This document shows, one piece after another, positions 35,780 through 47,432 of a stretch of 64,000 nt of DNA (positions are counted from its first letter, which is position 1; the number at the start of each line of letters is the position of its first letter). The notes beneath the pieces were generated by a model that made no database searches, was not told the origin of the DNA, and worked only from the letters and a program-made list of their open reading frames with translations. The stretch comes from Typha latifolia. Lineage: Eukaryota; Streptophyta; Magnoliopsida; Poales; Typhaceae. The position numbers and the translations under genes were made by a program. The stretch spans positions 15,635,188 through 15,699,187 of the forward strand of contig CM034101.1 in NCBI GenBank assembly GCA_019914945.1. The letters are read 5' to 3'.

Positions 35780-36192
35780 TCATTTTTCCTTCTTGAGAAG
35801 CAACGGACCCACGTTATCCCCGGTGGCCTTATTGTGCTTCACATGGCTTCCATCGCACAGCGGAAACGTACCCGACCTCCAACACCTATATATAAAAGCT
35901 AGATTGTTGCAGGAACCATAAGAGCAAAAAAGGAGTTTACGCATGGATTATTTAAGTACCGGCAATAGGCGGTGAGGGGCTTGGAGAGATCGGCGAGGAC
36001 CACGGAGTCGACGACCTTGCCCTCTTCCTTCCGGATCGCGGGGTTAATTCCGCCCTCCGCCCTCACGATGGCCACGTGGCGGCGGCGAGGAGGAGGAGGG
36101 AGGGATTGGATTCGGCTCTTGTGAAGGATCTCCGAGGACGCGGTGTAGGAGACTCGAGCTCCGATCGCAGCGCTCACCATGGAAGCTGCCAT
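35780..36192 (-). CDS. NEET: NEET-type CDGSH iron-sulfur protein, chloroplast/mitochondrial
   Basis: Plant NEET is a small homodimeric 2Fe-2S protein involved in iron homeostasis, reactive-oxygen balance and senescence. Two exons on the minus strand, 36192-35960 and 35885-35780, are separated by a 74-bp intron and give 112 residues, close to the 108 of Arabidopsis. Residues 1-45 form a basic, serine-rich transit peptide; the mature part begins at [20 protein letters not shown]. The cluster ligands are Cys77, Cys79, Cys88 and His92 in [16 protein letters not shown], the full 3Cys-1His set, encoded across the splice junction and in exon 2. It ends [13 protein letters not shown] second in-frame Met (MVSA) lies three codons downstream of the chosen start. 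Confidence 0.94.
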
Positions 36193-37772
36193 CTCCCGGT
36201 CTGCTGTAGTGGTTCTAGGCGAATTGCTCTACTCTTTTCTTGGAGGCAGGGGCAGGTGGGAGAGATGAGGACGGCTTTGGTTGTGTGGCGAACACGAGCT
36301 CTTTCGCAGCTTTGGTGGGACCAATGACTGAGACGTCATTAGTCCATATGGGCCGGCCCGTTTAGGACGTGGGCGACGATCCAGGCCGAGGCTCAAATGG
36401 ACTCCTTATAGTTCTTAATAATAGCATATGTACCGAAATATTACAACTTCGGGTAGTACTAAGATAACCCATAATGTTGTTATTATGTTTTAATCGTTTC
36501 ACTTCGAGCTCAATTCTGAACTAAACGATGCCACTTATGTAGAATAACAACATATGATGCAGGGAAGTTTCGAGAATGGGCCCAATGAGACCGGGTCGGG
36601 CGGGAATAATGACTGCGTATTCGCGTGCTTCAGCAAAGGAGACCGTAAGCCTTTTACCAGTGCATGAAACGATTCTGACACCACCTCAAAGGCCTGGGCC
36701 CTGGACCAAACAGAGTGCCCATTATGCACGCCAACACATTCGTACCTTTCTTTCAGTTTTACCCCCCTGCGAGGCGTAACCCAGTTGGCTCGAGTGGTCA
36801 AAGAATACCCAATTAAAAGGTCAGGACGGTCTAAGGACCTTCTTTCCCAAAAAAAAAAATAATAAATAAAATTAAAAGGGCAGGTTAGCATGATATACAT
36901 TACACCTCACTGATTGTGTATTTCGTGTGCAACAAGTACATCAGGCTCGACCATTTGATTCTAAGAAATAGAATAGGAAACCACCATTTTGCATTTTTGC
37001 TGGTACATTACATTATGAATAGTTTCTAGATTTTCTTTTTTATAACATTACGAATAACTGCAAAATGCCGACAGAGTTAATTGTGGTTCATGAGTGGCAT
37101 CCATTTGTTAATTACTGACAGAAGCATTCAACTGTTCCACTTCAGTCAACAAGCTAAGTGTGGTTAAGCACAAATCGTCTATTACATGTTCTTACACCAG
37201 CATTAACTATTGTAAAGAAACACCCAAAACCACTTCTAAATCTTATTAACAAAAGCTAAACGGCGACCCCATAATGAAAGAAGCTCCATCTTGGTGGGCT
37301 CCCACTTCTATGAAGAAGCGCACATGGCCTCTGCGGCCACCTCAAAATCTACTTCAATCTTTCAAAATGGTTCAACCGTCGGGTCCAATTCCGACCTTTA
37401 AATTATATTATAAGAAACATAGAGAAAACGTAAACATAGATTACGTGGGAACCACGCCTGTCATCAAGAAAAATAAATGAAAATCTATCGGATAAATGCC
37501 CCCAACCAAAGCAATATTTCAAACCGTAAATGGAAGGGTAAGATGAACTCCGAAGAAGAAGATGGTTGTTCCTAAACAACACAAGAATTAGCAAATCACA
37601 AGCGAAACGAGAAGCACCACATTGATCAGACTAACAAAAAAATTCGAACAAGCAGCCGGTAATAACCGAGAGAGAGATAAAAGGATAGAGAAGTCATCAG
37701 TTGGCGGGAGACGGCACGGCAAATGGTAAATGACGCACTCACTCGACGTGAACTTAAGGCGATCAAACTCGC
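36193..37772. other. Intergenic region between NEET and FLA genes
   Basis: Contains the NEET promoter and FLA 3' flank. Around 36786-36797 a box-A-like tRNA promoter motif is followed by an A-rich run at 36847-36858, suggesting a possible SINE-type fragment; no box B was found. Nothing else is supported. Confidence 0.45.
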
Positions 37773-39041
37773 TCACAAGATGGATGCTATCGCCCACGAA
37801 GCCAAGACCACCGTCCCTAGTGTTCCGACAGACCTCGCCACCACCGCTGCCGAAATCTTCTCATCCGCCTTGTCTGCCTCCGACACAGGTGCATCCGACG
37901 GCGATGACTCCGGCGCGGACATCGGCGGCGCCGGTGGGGATAGAGCCGCCGGAGACGGTGCCTTAGCCTTCCCCTTCTTCTTTGCCGGCGCCGGAGCCGT
38001 GGCGGCCGGGGATGGCGACGGCGTCAACGCAATCGGCCCCGGAGCCGGTGCCGGCGCTCCTCCAAATAGCTCGCTCGGGAGTAAGAGGTTGTCGACGGTG
38101 AGGACGCACACTGGGGTATCATCGAGAACAGTAGATGCTATACGTGAGGTGTCAACGCCGGTGTCAAGGGAGATGTCGTCGCCGCGAGAGATGACGGAGA
38201 GGTCGTACTTCCCAGAGGCGCTCGAGGCCATGGTAGAGATCGTTCCCTTCGCCGTCTTAAGCGAATCCTTAGGAGTATAGGAAGGCAAAGCATGGTACTG
38301 GAGGAGAGTGACCAGATCAGCACTGGAGAGAGAGTTGACATCCGGAGCGTCTTTAGCCTTAAAGGCCTCATCGTTGGGCGCGAAGAGAGTTAACCCCTTG
38401 TCCATGGCAGACTGATAGATCTTAAGCACACCGGAGGTGACGATAAGCGACGCGAAGGTCTTGCAACCGGCCTTCTCAAGAAGCGCTGTGAGGTTAGCCG
38501 ACGAAGCCGACGGCGCATCGAGAAGCCCCGGGAAAATAATCGGCGCCGAGATCTCGAGCACGGAGAGGTTGTACGGGATCTGCTTCACCGACTTCGTATA
38601 CGAAGCATCGAACTTCGCTCCGGGCGCGGCGGAAGCGAAGCCGACCTTACCGCCGCGGAGGTTGGTGATGTTGACGAACCCCAGGTTCCCGGCGGCGTTG
38701 CCGGTGGTCTGGTAGAGCGTGGTGGTGAGCGTGGTGCCGCGTGGCAGGTCATGGAGCTTCTGAGGGTCGAAGTAGTCCAAGAGGTTGAGGAGACGAAGGG
38801 CATTCTTGATCCCGGCCAAGCTCTGCTTGGAGGATAGCGCAGCCATGGCGGAGTTGGGGAGAACGAGACAGGTAACCGTCTCCCTTGAGTTGATCTCATC
38901 GCATACCTTGGTCTGGGTTAAGTAGCTATTGTACAAAGAGTAATCAGGGTACTTATCAAGGATCGCCGTGATATTGTGGCCATTTGCTGCTGCTAAGAGG
39001 AGGAAGAAGGTGAGAAACAGTAGAAGGAGAGAGGAAGCCAT
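37773..39041 (-). CDS. Fasciclin-like arabinogalactan protein, FLA8/FLA10-like
   Basis: A single-exon, GPI-anchored wall glycoprotein of 422 residues. It has a signal peptide (residues 1-21), a first FAS1 domain (about 25-180, [20 protein letters not shown]), a second FAS1 domain (about 190-330, with [14 protein letters not shown] and [10 protein letters not shown]), then a Pro/Ala/Ser-rich arabinogalactan segment ([17 protein letters not shown]), a second short Pro-rich stretch and a hydrophobic C-terminal GPI signal ([12 protein letters not shown]). FLAs influence cell adhesion and wall architecture. Two FAS1 domains with flanking AGP segments place it in the FLA1/2/8/10 group. The coding sequence is strongly GC-rich. 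In Arabidopsis FLA8 lies beside GRF9, as a GRF gene does here, which favours FLA8. Confidence 0.94.
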   Translation of the reverse strand: MASSLLLLFLTFFLLLAAANGHNITAILDKYPDYSLYNSYLTQTKVCDEINSRETVTCLVLPNSAMAALSSKQSLAGIKNALRLLNLLDYFDPQKLHDLPRGTTLTTTLYQTTGNAAGNLGFVNITNLRGGKVGFASAAPGAKFDASYTKSVKQIPYNLSVLEISAPIIFPGLLDAPSASSANLTALLEKAGCKTFASLIVTSGVLKIYQSAMDKGLTLFAPNDEAFKAKDAPDVNSLSSADLVTLLQYHALPSYTPKDSLKTAKGTISTMASSASGKYDLSVISRGDDISLDTGVDTSRIASTVLDDTPVCVLTVDNLLLPSELFGGAPAPAPGPIALTPSPSPAATAPAPAKKKGKAKAPSPAALSPPAPPMSAPESSPSDAPVSEADKADEKISAAVVARSVGTLGTVVLASWAIASIL

Positions 39042-42000
39042 GGCAGTAAGTGGGAGACAGTGGCCGGGGGCTTAGGAAAGAAGGGAGCAAAATACCAGAT
39101 GGTGGAATGGGTAAAATGGGAATAAAAAGGAAGGCATGCAGTGGGGGTTAGGGGTTAAGGACTAAGGAGGGTTTATTTTTAACCACGGTTGAGAGTTAAC
39201 TCGCAAGTGATGAATGAGCACATGAGAGTGCCGATATTGGAGAGTTAGAGGCCGGTGCATAGAGAAGCGAGCCGGTAGTGCAGGATGACTCTGTGATTAG
39301 GTAATACTTCTACGACGTGCCTATAGAAACTTCCTATGCTACTGCTTTATCTGCCGTAAGATTAATGAATTGAGATTAAGGAGTAGTATCATTAACGGTT
39401 GTGATATGTTTATCGTATAAGAATGAGTTTGTATGAATAGGTGCGAGAAGGATAGGAGCGTCCGTCGGTCACAGCTGGAAAAGGTAAATATCAGGGTTAA
39501 AGTTTCGGAGCTCGAAGCTCTCAATTGGATCCCGTCCCCTCCGGTTAGCCGGTCATTAAACTGTTTTTTGTTTGACGTGTCACTGAAATACTAAACTACT
39601 TGTCTACGAGAAAGGAGTTAGATTATGAATTTTAACATTTAATCTAATTTTGGATTGTATTTGGAAAATTCTTGTCGTAAAAAATTTGTACTCAAATCTT
39701 CAATAAAGACCAAGAGAGACAGTGTTAGTGTGTTTTGGTTGCTAAAAAATAAAAATATTAAGTGACAATTTTATAAAACATTTATTATTTTATGTTTTTT
39801 AAAAATGAAAATTAAGAGTGAGACGTGATATTTATAGACTTCCTTAAACTAATTTTAGTTCCTCTTTTAATATATGAGAATACTATCTTCTTTTATTAAT
39901 TTTTTTTTAATTATTACAATTATATTTTGTTGATATATTATTGCAAACTTTCGTGATGCTCCTTCAAATTAATTAGACTGTCGAGTCATTAACTAAGATA
40001 AATTGTTAAATCAAGTCATCAAATTAGAATGATACATATCAACTTTACACTAACTAGTTATTATATTCTCTTTTTTTTTTACATACCAATACCCACCTTT
40101 GAATTAAATAATTAAATAAATCCCGGTAATAATTAACACCATCACCCGTTTAACAATTAATTTAGACAACCAATCTATCAACAACTCAAATCTGATTAAA
40201 TTAAATTTAAATCTTATTACAAAAAAGAATAATGGGTTAATTCGAGGGGAGGCTTATCTTGCACAAGTCAGGACGTCGGATCCAGCCAATGTTTTGTTCA
40301 ATTTGGATCAAATGCGCACTCCATGTGATAGAATAAGTCATGCACAATCTTGAGCTACAGCTATCAGCGTTGGATTCCATTTCTACTCCCGCCACCCGCC
40401 AACCTCCGACACCCCTGTCGCAGGTTCGAACTGGCAGGCTAATGAACGCAAAACCCAGAATCCCGCACTAATTCCAACTTCTCCGATCCGAATCTCGAAG
40501 GCCCCCCCATCCAACTTTTCTTCAGGAAGGAGGAACTCTCTCTCTATCTCTCTCACACACGCATAAAGATCCCTAACCAAAAGACTTGCATCTGAAGAAG
40601 GAAAGAGGAGGAAGTGCCATAATCATAACTTATTATAAAGTTAAACCACTACTTTTTCCTTTTCACTTTTCATCGATCGAACACATGTAACTTATACATA
40701 TAGGATAATGCATTTGGAAGGTGGACTGAGCTGAGAATGGAATCTCGCCCAACAGTCTTTCCTTTTAATTATTGTCATGAATACATGCATGTGTAGAATT
40801 AAGTCTCCTCGAAGTGTTCCGGTAATTCAACTTAAGAGACGAGAACACGTGGATGAAGTAATTCTTATAGTGCTGAGATGGAGACGGCAGTCAAAGCTAT
40901 AAATAAATGCAACGCATCATTCTATATGGAAAATAGTACATAAAACCAGTCATCTATTCAATAAAATAATTAGCCAGAGTAGCATCTTCTCCGCTATATC
41001 AGGGAAGAGCAGCGTCCTCGACTAGGAGAACGAACTCCCACAAATAATACCTAAAGATGTGGTAATGCGAGCCAAGTTTCGGGCCAACTCTGAACTCTCC
41101 ACAACTTGGATAAAAGAACTAAGACCGGGGCCCAATTAAATGTGGGCTTTGGCCGATATTTCTCAATGCCGCGGCACGGCATGCTAAAGATCGATCGTTT
41201 TGCCTCCTCTGCTTTGACCGACCTTCTCTAATCTCTAGAGGTTCTCGTTAGGAATCTCGCCACGGCTTCGTCTCGCGATAGCTTTCCCATGGAAGAGCTC
41301 TCAAAAGAAGGGGTATGGGATTCCATCGGCGTACGCTATGGGATTCCATTTTCGTCGACTCTACGCGCCCTTTCGTGTCGATCTTTGTGACGGTAATTTT
41401 ATCTTTCTTGTAAGGGAGGTTTCAAGATAACTAGTGAGTTTCATCAGCTATTCATTGCCTTTCATTGCATATAATTGAATCGAATATATAAGCTTTATAT
41501 TACCTTGTTATTTATAAGTTCTCTCACAAAGGGAATCTGCTTCACAATTAATGCTTGTCAGAATGGAATACTTTAGTATTGGCAAGAGTCGAGAGTTTTT
41601 CTCTCGCCGTGTATATTTTCTTCTGCTCACAGGAATACAGGATATATCAACTATGCTTGAAGTATACAACATGTAAGCGAACAACTATGACATTCTTTGG
41701 AACAGTGATGGTATCCTTGAACTCCCAGGATCATAAGTTATGGTTCCATGGGAAATTCAAGCGACAAACAAAGAAGATCAACTATTCTAAGGATTTTCTA
41801 GCTTCTTGGACCCCCTTAGCAGGGTAAGCTACCCTATATAATCCTCATCCTCCTTTGGTGTACCTGGTTATCACTCTTGAATTTTCTTTTAGAAAAAAAT
41901 AGAATTAGCTGTTTCATATCTGACTTGCAAATATATGCCAAAGATCAATGCTATCTATAGAATTTAAAAAAAAAATGACAAGACGATCAAGTACAGCTTT

Positions 42001-44481
42001 AGTTTTGGACGCCGTTTTAGATTCTCATAATCCTGCAGGGCATCCATCTCCTTTAATAATAGTTCTACGAAGAAACAATATTAGTATGATATAAAATATA
42101 ATTTAAAAAAAATACTATTTATATTTTAAAGTATAATAATTATAATGTTTAACTGTTAAATTATGTTTTAGAATAAATTGAGGTTTAGAAAACTCAGATA
42201 CATGATACCTCGAGGTGCCTTCCAGGTGACACCCAAAATATACGTCATAAGCTCGTATCTTTTTATCCACGTTTATGGAACTAAGCCGTTGCATCGCGGT
42301 AAGTGAGGATGGAGACGACTATAGAATGCACGGCAGTTGTAAATTGCCAGTTGCCATATAGAAAACTATCACCAAGTCTTGTTTAAAAATTTGAACTGAG
42401 GTAAGCAACAAAGCCTGACATCTGGCACGGTGTCAGACGTGGTCCTCGTTTAGCACGTGATTCCAGAATAAAAACTATACGGAATAGTTATCGTTATCCT
42501 CTACTTCGGATAACAAAACTGTTGTATTTTTACTTCCACGCCGACTCAGAACCCGAGAAGCCGTCCGCCAAGGGACAAGATTCAACATCGAGAAATGATT
42601 TAACGGTGGACCTTGGATGCCGCATATAAAATGCCTATGGGGAACAACTTTACCGTACTTATGGGCAGCTGGCGTCTGTCATGGAAGAGTGGGCAAAGGC
42701 GGAGCCACGCGGTCCTCTCGACCCGAAGCGTGAAGTCTTTTCACGTGACCAGGAGAACCACCGCCCGATCTCCACCGTCCAATACAACTCAGGGAATCTC
42801 TCTCCGTTGCTCCCCCCCCTCCTGTAGGGATCCCCGGAGAGACTCCCTCGCCTCGTTTTCTGCACGCATATTGAAGGACACATGGCAGATGCCTGGGCAC
42901 GGTTGGATCCTTGCTTAGCAAGGAAGGGGTTGGTGGAGAAATGGCGGGCCGCGAAGAGGCGGTGGGGTCCACAGACCGGGAAATCACGCAATCCGATGTG
43001 GGATGGGGCGGAGCTGACGTGGTTCGCGGTGGGTTGCGGAGGAGGGCGGGAGGAGGGTGGTCTGCCAGCAGATAGAAAAAGAAGAAAAAGGCTGACGGAT
43101 GTCAGAGAAGTGACCCTACGACCCTACGTGTACCGTACACAGACACATGCGCCCTCCTCTCTCGTCTGAAGCTCCTTCGCTCTCTCTCTGGTCTCTACGC
43201 ATTTGAATTCTAACGGACGTTACAACGATCGTTATTAATCTGGCACGGCTTATAAAGCACGGGTTGGTATTTGGACCGTGTTAAAGGCGGTTTAAGCGCA
43301 CCATTAGCCTCTCAAATTTATGTCTTCTTATGTTTTCTTAATGCAATTAAAATTATTAAATACGTGTGATTGGTATATTAACACACAGCTAATGACACGC
43401 CTAAATAAATACTGTATACTTCAGCAATCTACTCTACCCTCTGTAGAAACACAACTTATCCCGGTTTTGAGTTTGTGGCTTTGAGGACATGCCTCGTCTA
43501 TTTAGGCTTTTGTTCTTTTTGACCGGTCGGGTGTTACTGTAGTTCGACTGTTATTAGCAGCTTGCTGCTCTTTTTTATTTAAAAAAAAAACATAACTAAT
43601 CCTGAGTTCTTAGAGATGGTTTATCAAACATAAGAAAGCAGTAGGCGAAATATAAAAAAGTTTAGTTACGTCTCGACCATCTCAATTATTACTATGTCAT
43701 CTTCATCCTTTTAAGAAAAAAAAATAACAAACTTTATAAACTATTTAAATGTATTACTAGGTTTTCTCCATCAATCTCATTAGAAATTTTGATATAAATA
43801 ATTTTTAAAGTTTCCTTCTACTAGGAGAGGAAAAAAGAATTTCTAACATAATTCCTCTACTAAGTTAGTTAATTACGTTAAATTTTTTATTATATAATTT
43901 ATAATAGAACGGTCTTAATAATATGACTAGATAATTTAGAAAGTGTATATATTTTTATTTTTTAGACAGTAAAAGTGATGGGAAGTGAGTTGAGAGTGAA
44001 AAAAATTTAAGTTTAAAAAAAAAAAAAAACTAGGTAGCCAATACAGCAACGAAATTGAAATTTACGTTAATAGAGTCGTGGTGGGGATTCAAGAGTATCT
44101 GCTTATTAAAGATTCACTTGCTCACTCTTTATTAACGCATAGGACGGCAGCGCGCTGTATACCTATCCATCAATGTGTTCGAGAAAAAACTTATTGCTTC
44201 TCTCTTTGTCATGCTACTTTTCTTGGAAGTCTTATGCATTGATTTCCTTGGAAGCCGCCATGATGACTGCCATTACGGTTAATCCCGTCAGAATCCGTTA
44301 GGTTGTAACGTCAGGCCTTATATAAACCCTTTTAGACTGCCATCTCTGACCGCTCCACAACCCCCCCCCCCCTCCTCTTCTTCTCATCAATATCTTCTCA
44401 CACAAACGGCTCTTGTCGGGCAAACGTTAAGCCAAAACCATGACCACCATTTCAAGCAACTAAGAAGAAACCCACAACGCC
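39042..44481. other. Intergenic region between FLA and GRF genes
   Basis: The FLA promoter is followed by AT-rich DNA. Around 41210-41830 and 42540-43170 GC content rises and short open frames appear, but none begins with a sound ATG and matches a known family; they may be untranslated transcripts or old promoter DNA. ATGGGATTCCAT occurs twice close together near 41308-41350. The last 170 bp form the GRF promoter, including a 12-C run (44361-44372). Confidence 0.5.
44319..44326 (+). promoter_or_regulatory. TATA box of the GRF gene
   Basis: TATATAAA lies about 160 bp upstream of the GRF start codon, a good plant TATA consensus at a plausible distance for a leader of about 130 nt. Function is inferred from sequence and position. 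Confidence 0.6.
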
Positions 44482-45417
44482 ATGGCTCTAGTCGAATCCA
44501 AGACAGCTGAAGAAGAGCAGTACCAAAACTCACTTCCACCCCCCTCTAAAGTCCCTCGCCTCTCTTCCGATTCGAATTCAGGTAATCTTTTTGTTTTATT
44601 TTATTTTTACTATACCACTCTTCTTCTCTTGAATTTTTTTCCCTTTGGGTTGTGTAGGGGTTGTAACTATGGCTGCTTCGTCCCCTTTGCTTCTTGGCCT
44701 CGGACTTGGGCTTGGGGCTTCCCCTGCTTCGTGCTCTCAGAAGCGAGCCTTCACATTTATGCAACTGCAAGAGTTAGAACACCAAGCTCTCATCTACAAG
44801 TACATGGCCGCAGGCGTCCCTGTCCCTGTCCACCTCGTTCTCCCCATTTGGAAAAGCGTCGCCGCCTCCTCCTTCGGACCCCACCACTACCCCTCTCGTA
44901 AGCCCTCCCCTTCTTCTCCTTCCACTATTTCCTTTCCATAAGCAATCCATTGTAAAAATCACAAGGGTTGGTGGTTGATTTGAATGCAGTGATGGGATTC
45001 GCGAGCCTCTGCTTGGACTACAGGAATAGCATGGAGCCAGAGCCAGGTCGGTGCCGGCGAACGGACGGGAAGAAGTGGCGGTGCTCGAGGGACGTGGTGC
45101 CGGACCAGAAGTACTGCGAGCGGCACATGCATCGCGGCCGGAACCGTTCAAGAAAGCCTGTGGAAGTAGCAGGTGGAGGTGGAGTTGCCGCCATCGTCCA
45201 AGACCATATGAAGGATCACGTCAATGCCACAAATAGCAGCATTAGCAGTGGCACGCAGCTCTCTATCTCGGTTGCAACCAATGGGCTAAAGTTGGCGCCT
45301 TCCGCTACTAATGGCAGTGTTAGTAATAGTAGCAGTAGCAGTAACAATGTTTCGCCGCCAAGGCTTGGATTCTCACCCACCAGCGTCTTGAATGTTTGCA
45401 AAACTGGGCCTATTTAG
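44482..45417 (+). CDS. Growth-regulating factor (QLQ and WRC domains)
   Basis: GRFs are nuclear transcription factors that act with GIF coactivators to promote cell proliferation in leaves and meristems. Three exons, 44482-44581, 44658-44897 and 44990-45417, give 255 residues. The QLQ domain (about 65-98, [20 protein letters not shown]) binds GIF. The WRC domain (about 131-172) carries the zinc ligands Cys135, Cys145, Cys156 and His159 and basic nuclear-localisation stretches. The miR396 site lies at its 3' end. The C-terminus is short and Ser/Asn-rich. The gene lies between FLA and FHA genes as AtGRF9 does, but AtGRF9 is known for a second WRC domain, which is absent here. Family is certain; orthology to GRF9 rests on position. 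Confidence 0.95.
45144..45165 (+). promoter_or_regulatory. miR396 target site in GRF mRNA
   Basis: A 22-nt stretch containing CGTTCAAGAAAGCCTGTGGA at the end of the WRC coding region is the conserved miR396 recognition site of plant GRF genes. It codes for RSRKPVE. It pairs without a bulge with the monocot miR396 form that has the extra G, and with a one-base bulge to the common form. Confidence 0.93.
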
Positions 45418-47432
45418 TTTATCATCTTGCGTTCGTTGTGATCCTTTTCGGGTTTGGAGTTGTAGTACTTTGTAGGTTAGATGTTTGCGTTTAATTTTGG
45501 AGGAAGGAAGAATGCACGAGTGTTTGTTGATGTGCTATTCGATTTCGGGGAGAGAAACCCAAAGAGACTTCCTCTGTTATTAACTCTCCATATGTTTTAT
45601 CTAGTCGGAGAACTTATTTCATTCATATGGCTTAATTATTTTATTTTATTTTATTTGTCTACCTCCGTCTCTTTCTTTCTCTTATCTTTTTTGGTAGATG
45701 GTGTAGTTGTTGATGTTCTTCCAGTTTTGTTCCGTAGCAGAGCGCTTTGTTGGGTCATGAGATCAATGGTTGGACCTTGTCAGGGGGCGGTGTGGGTTCG
45801 TACAGCTTGTTGTTTGTATGACAGTAGTATGCATACAGTGTCTTTGAGATAGGACTCGCCAATTCATTGGATGGTCGTAATTTCGTATTCAGAATGGGGT
45901 TTAAGCCTTTGCAGCCGTGTTGCTATTTACTCACTCTTCCTGCAAAACTGTCTCAGAGCTAGACGACACATATGCTTGATCAGCAGTAATCCTAAGATAT
46001 CAAACACACTTCCTGAGTCAACATCCGAAGTCATGGTTTCGAATTTTGATTTCGTTTTAGATCCGTTCCGGCTATTATAGTGTGCCCAACTAAAAGTCGA
46101 GAATCATTTATATGCCTTAATATTTTGACTCAACACTAAAACTTCAGTTACCGCGTCTTACCTCCCTCCAGTTTCACCTGTTTGAAGTATTTTTACTTAC
46201 AATATTGCGGTATAGTGCATGAAGCGTATCCATCTGGCAGTAGGTGATGATTGAATTTTAATTGTTTGAAGTATTTATAGAAAAACTAGATTCCTACAAA
46301 AGTATATAGATGTTATATTAATTTTACTATAAATAGACTAATACACCTTTTTATTTTATTATAATTGATTATATTTTTATTAGTTAATAGCTATATGTGG
46401 ATAATAAAAAATTTCGGGAAATGTATGTGAAAATAGTGATAATTCAAGGTTAGGGGAGTGTAATCAAGTCGAGCTTGATCGAGCCGGTCTCTCATCAAGC
46501 TTGAATTAGAATTAATTTTCAGCCTATATTTGTAATCAAGCTTAAATTAAAGTTATTTTAATTTGAAGCAATTTTAAACTAATATAGAGTTCGAGCCTAA
46601 ACGAGTTGATCAATAAATAATTTCAAGTCTTAATCAATATAAGCTAAATTTTGAGTTTGAACAAGCTTGAATTAAATTAAACTTAATTTAGATTTGATTC
46701 AAGTTTAATTTAAAATATAAACTCGTAGGATTAAAATTTTATAACTAAACTCTATAAGATCAGAGTATAAAACAATCCACTTAAGTAAATCTTAAAAATA
46801 TAACAAAATATATAATAATTATTTTGAATCTCATCGAGTTTATTTGATTGAGCTGGCTAATAATCAAGCTTAACTTAAAATTATTTTAGAGCCGAGTTTG
46901 ATTGAGCTTTATTAAGCTGAGCTTGAGCCAACTTGATTATTTTGACGCCCTATAAAGGGTCTAAGTAAAATAAATTTTAATTGTTATTATCATGTTTTAC
47001 TATTACCAGTATTATTATAGCTAATAATGTGTTATTGCCAGTTGATTTTCTTTTATGCTATATTATTAATAATTAATTATCAATCACAAGTTCATACACA
47101 AAATAGGTAGCATATATGATATGTTAATTAGACAATTGAATTAATTTCATGAACCACAGCCAGCAAAAAAGAAAAAACGTATATAACAATCTGACTTGTA
47201 AGAAAAGTATAAAATGAATCCGACTGAGAGAAAAGAAAATATACTTCCTTTTGTTTGCCCAAATCACCCACCCAATTAAGCTTATACACGTCGAGTGTAT
47301 AAATGCATTTCTGAACATTTGGAGGATTAATAGGAAAAACATAGGGTCCATAAAACAAACCGGCTCGCATGATCTTTAGCAAGTTAAAAGGAGTCCGGTC
47401 GACGGGTCCCTTCCCCTCGCCCTTTGGATACG
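45418..47432. other. Intergenic region between GRF and Vms1 genes
   Basis: About 500-600 bp of GRF 3' flank, then very AT-rich DNA with a hAT-type MITE (46451-46952). No gene is seen. Confidence 0.6.
46451..46952. mobile_element. hAT-type MITE rich in GAGCTTGA motifs
   Basis: The left end TAGGGGAGTGTAATCAAGT and the reverse complement of the right end, TAGGGCGTCAAAATAATCAA, share the TAGGG(G)NGTNNAA pattern common to non-autonomous plant hAT elements. The body repeats GAGCTTGA, TCAAGCTT and ATCGAGCC phrases in both orientations. It has no coding frame. Flanks (TTCAAGGT and TAAAGGGT) resemble an imperfect 8-bp target duplication. Confidence 0.55.

Noticed and set aside
41555..41827. 90-codon open frame in the FLA-GRF gap
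   Set aside because: It begins with TTG, matches no family I know and has no supported neighbours; at most a non-coding transcript.
42613..43169. Several overlapping open frames around 42.6-43.2 kb
   Set aside because: They occupy multiple frames on both strands in a locally GC-rich patch; no conserved motif.
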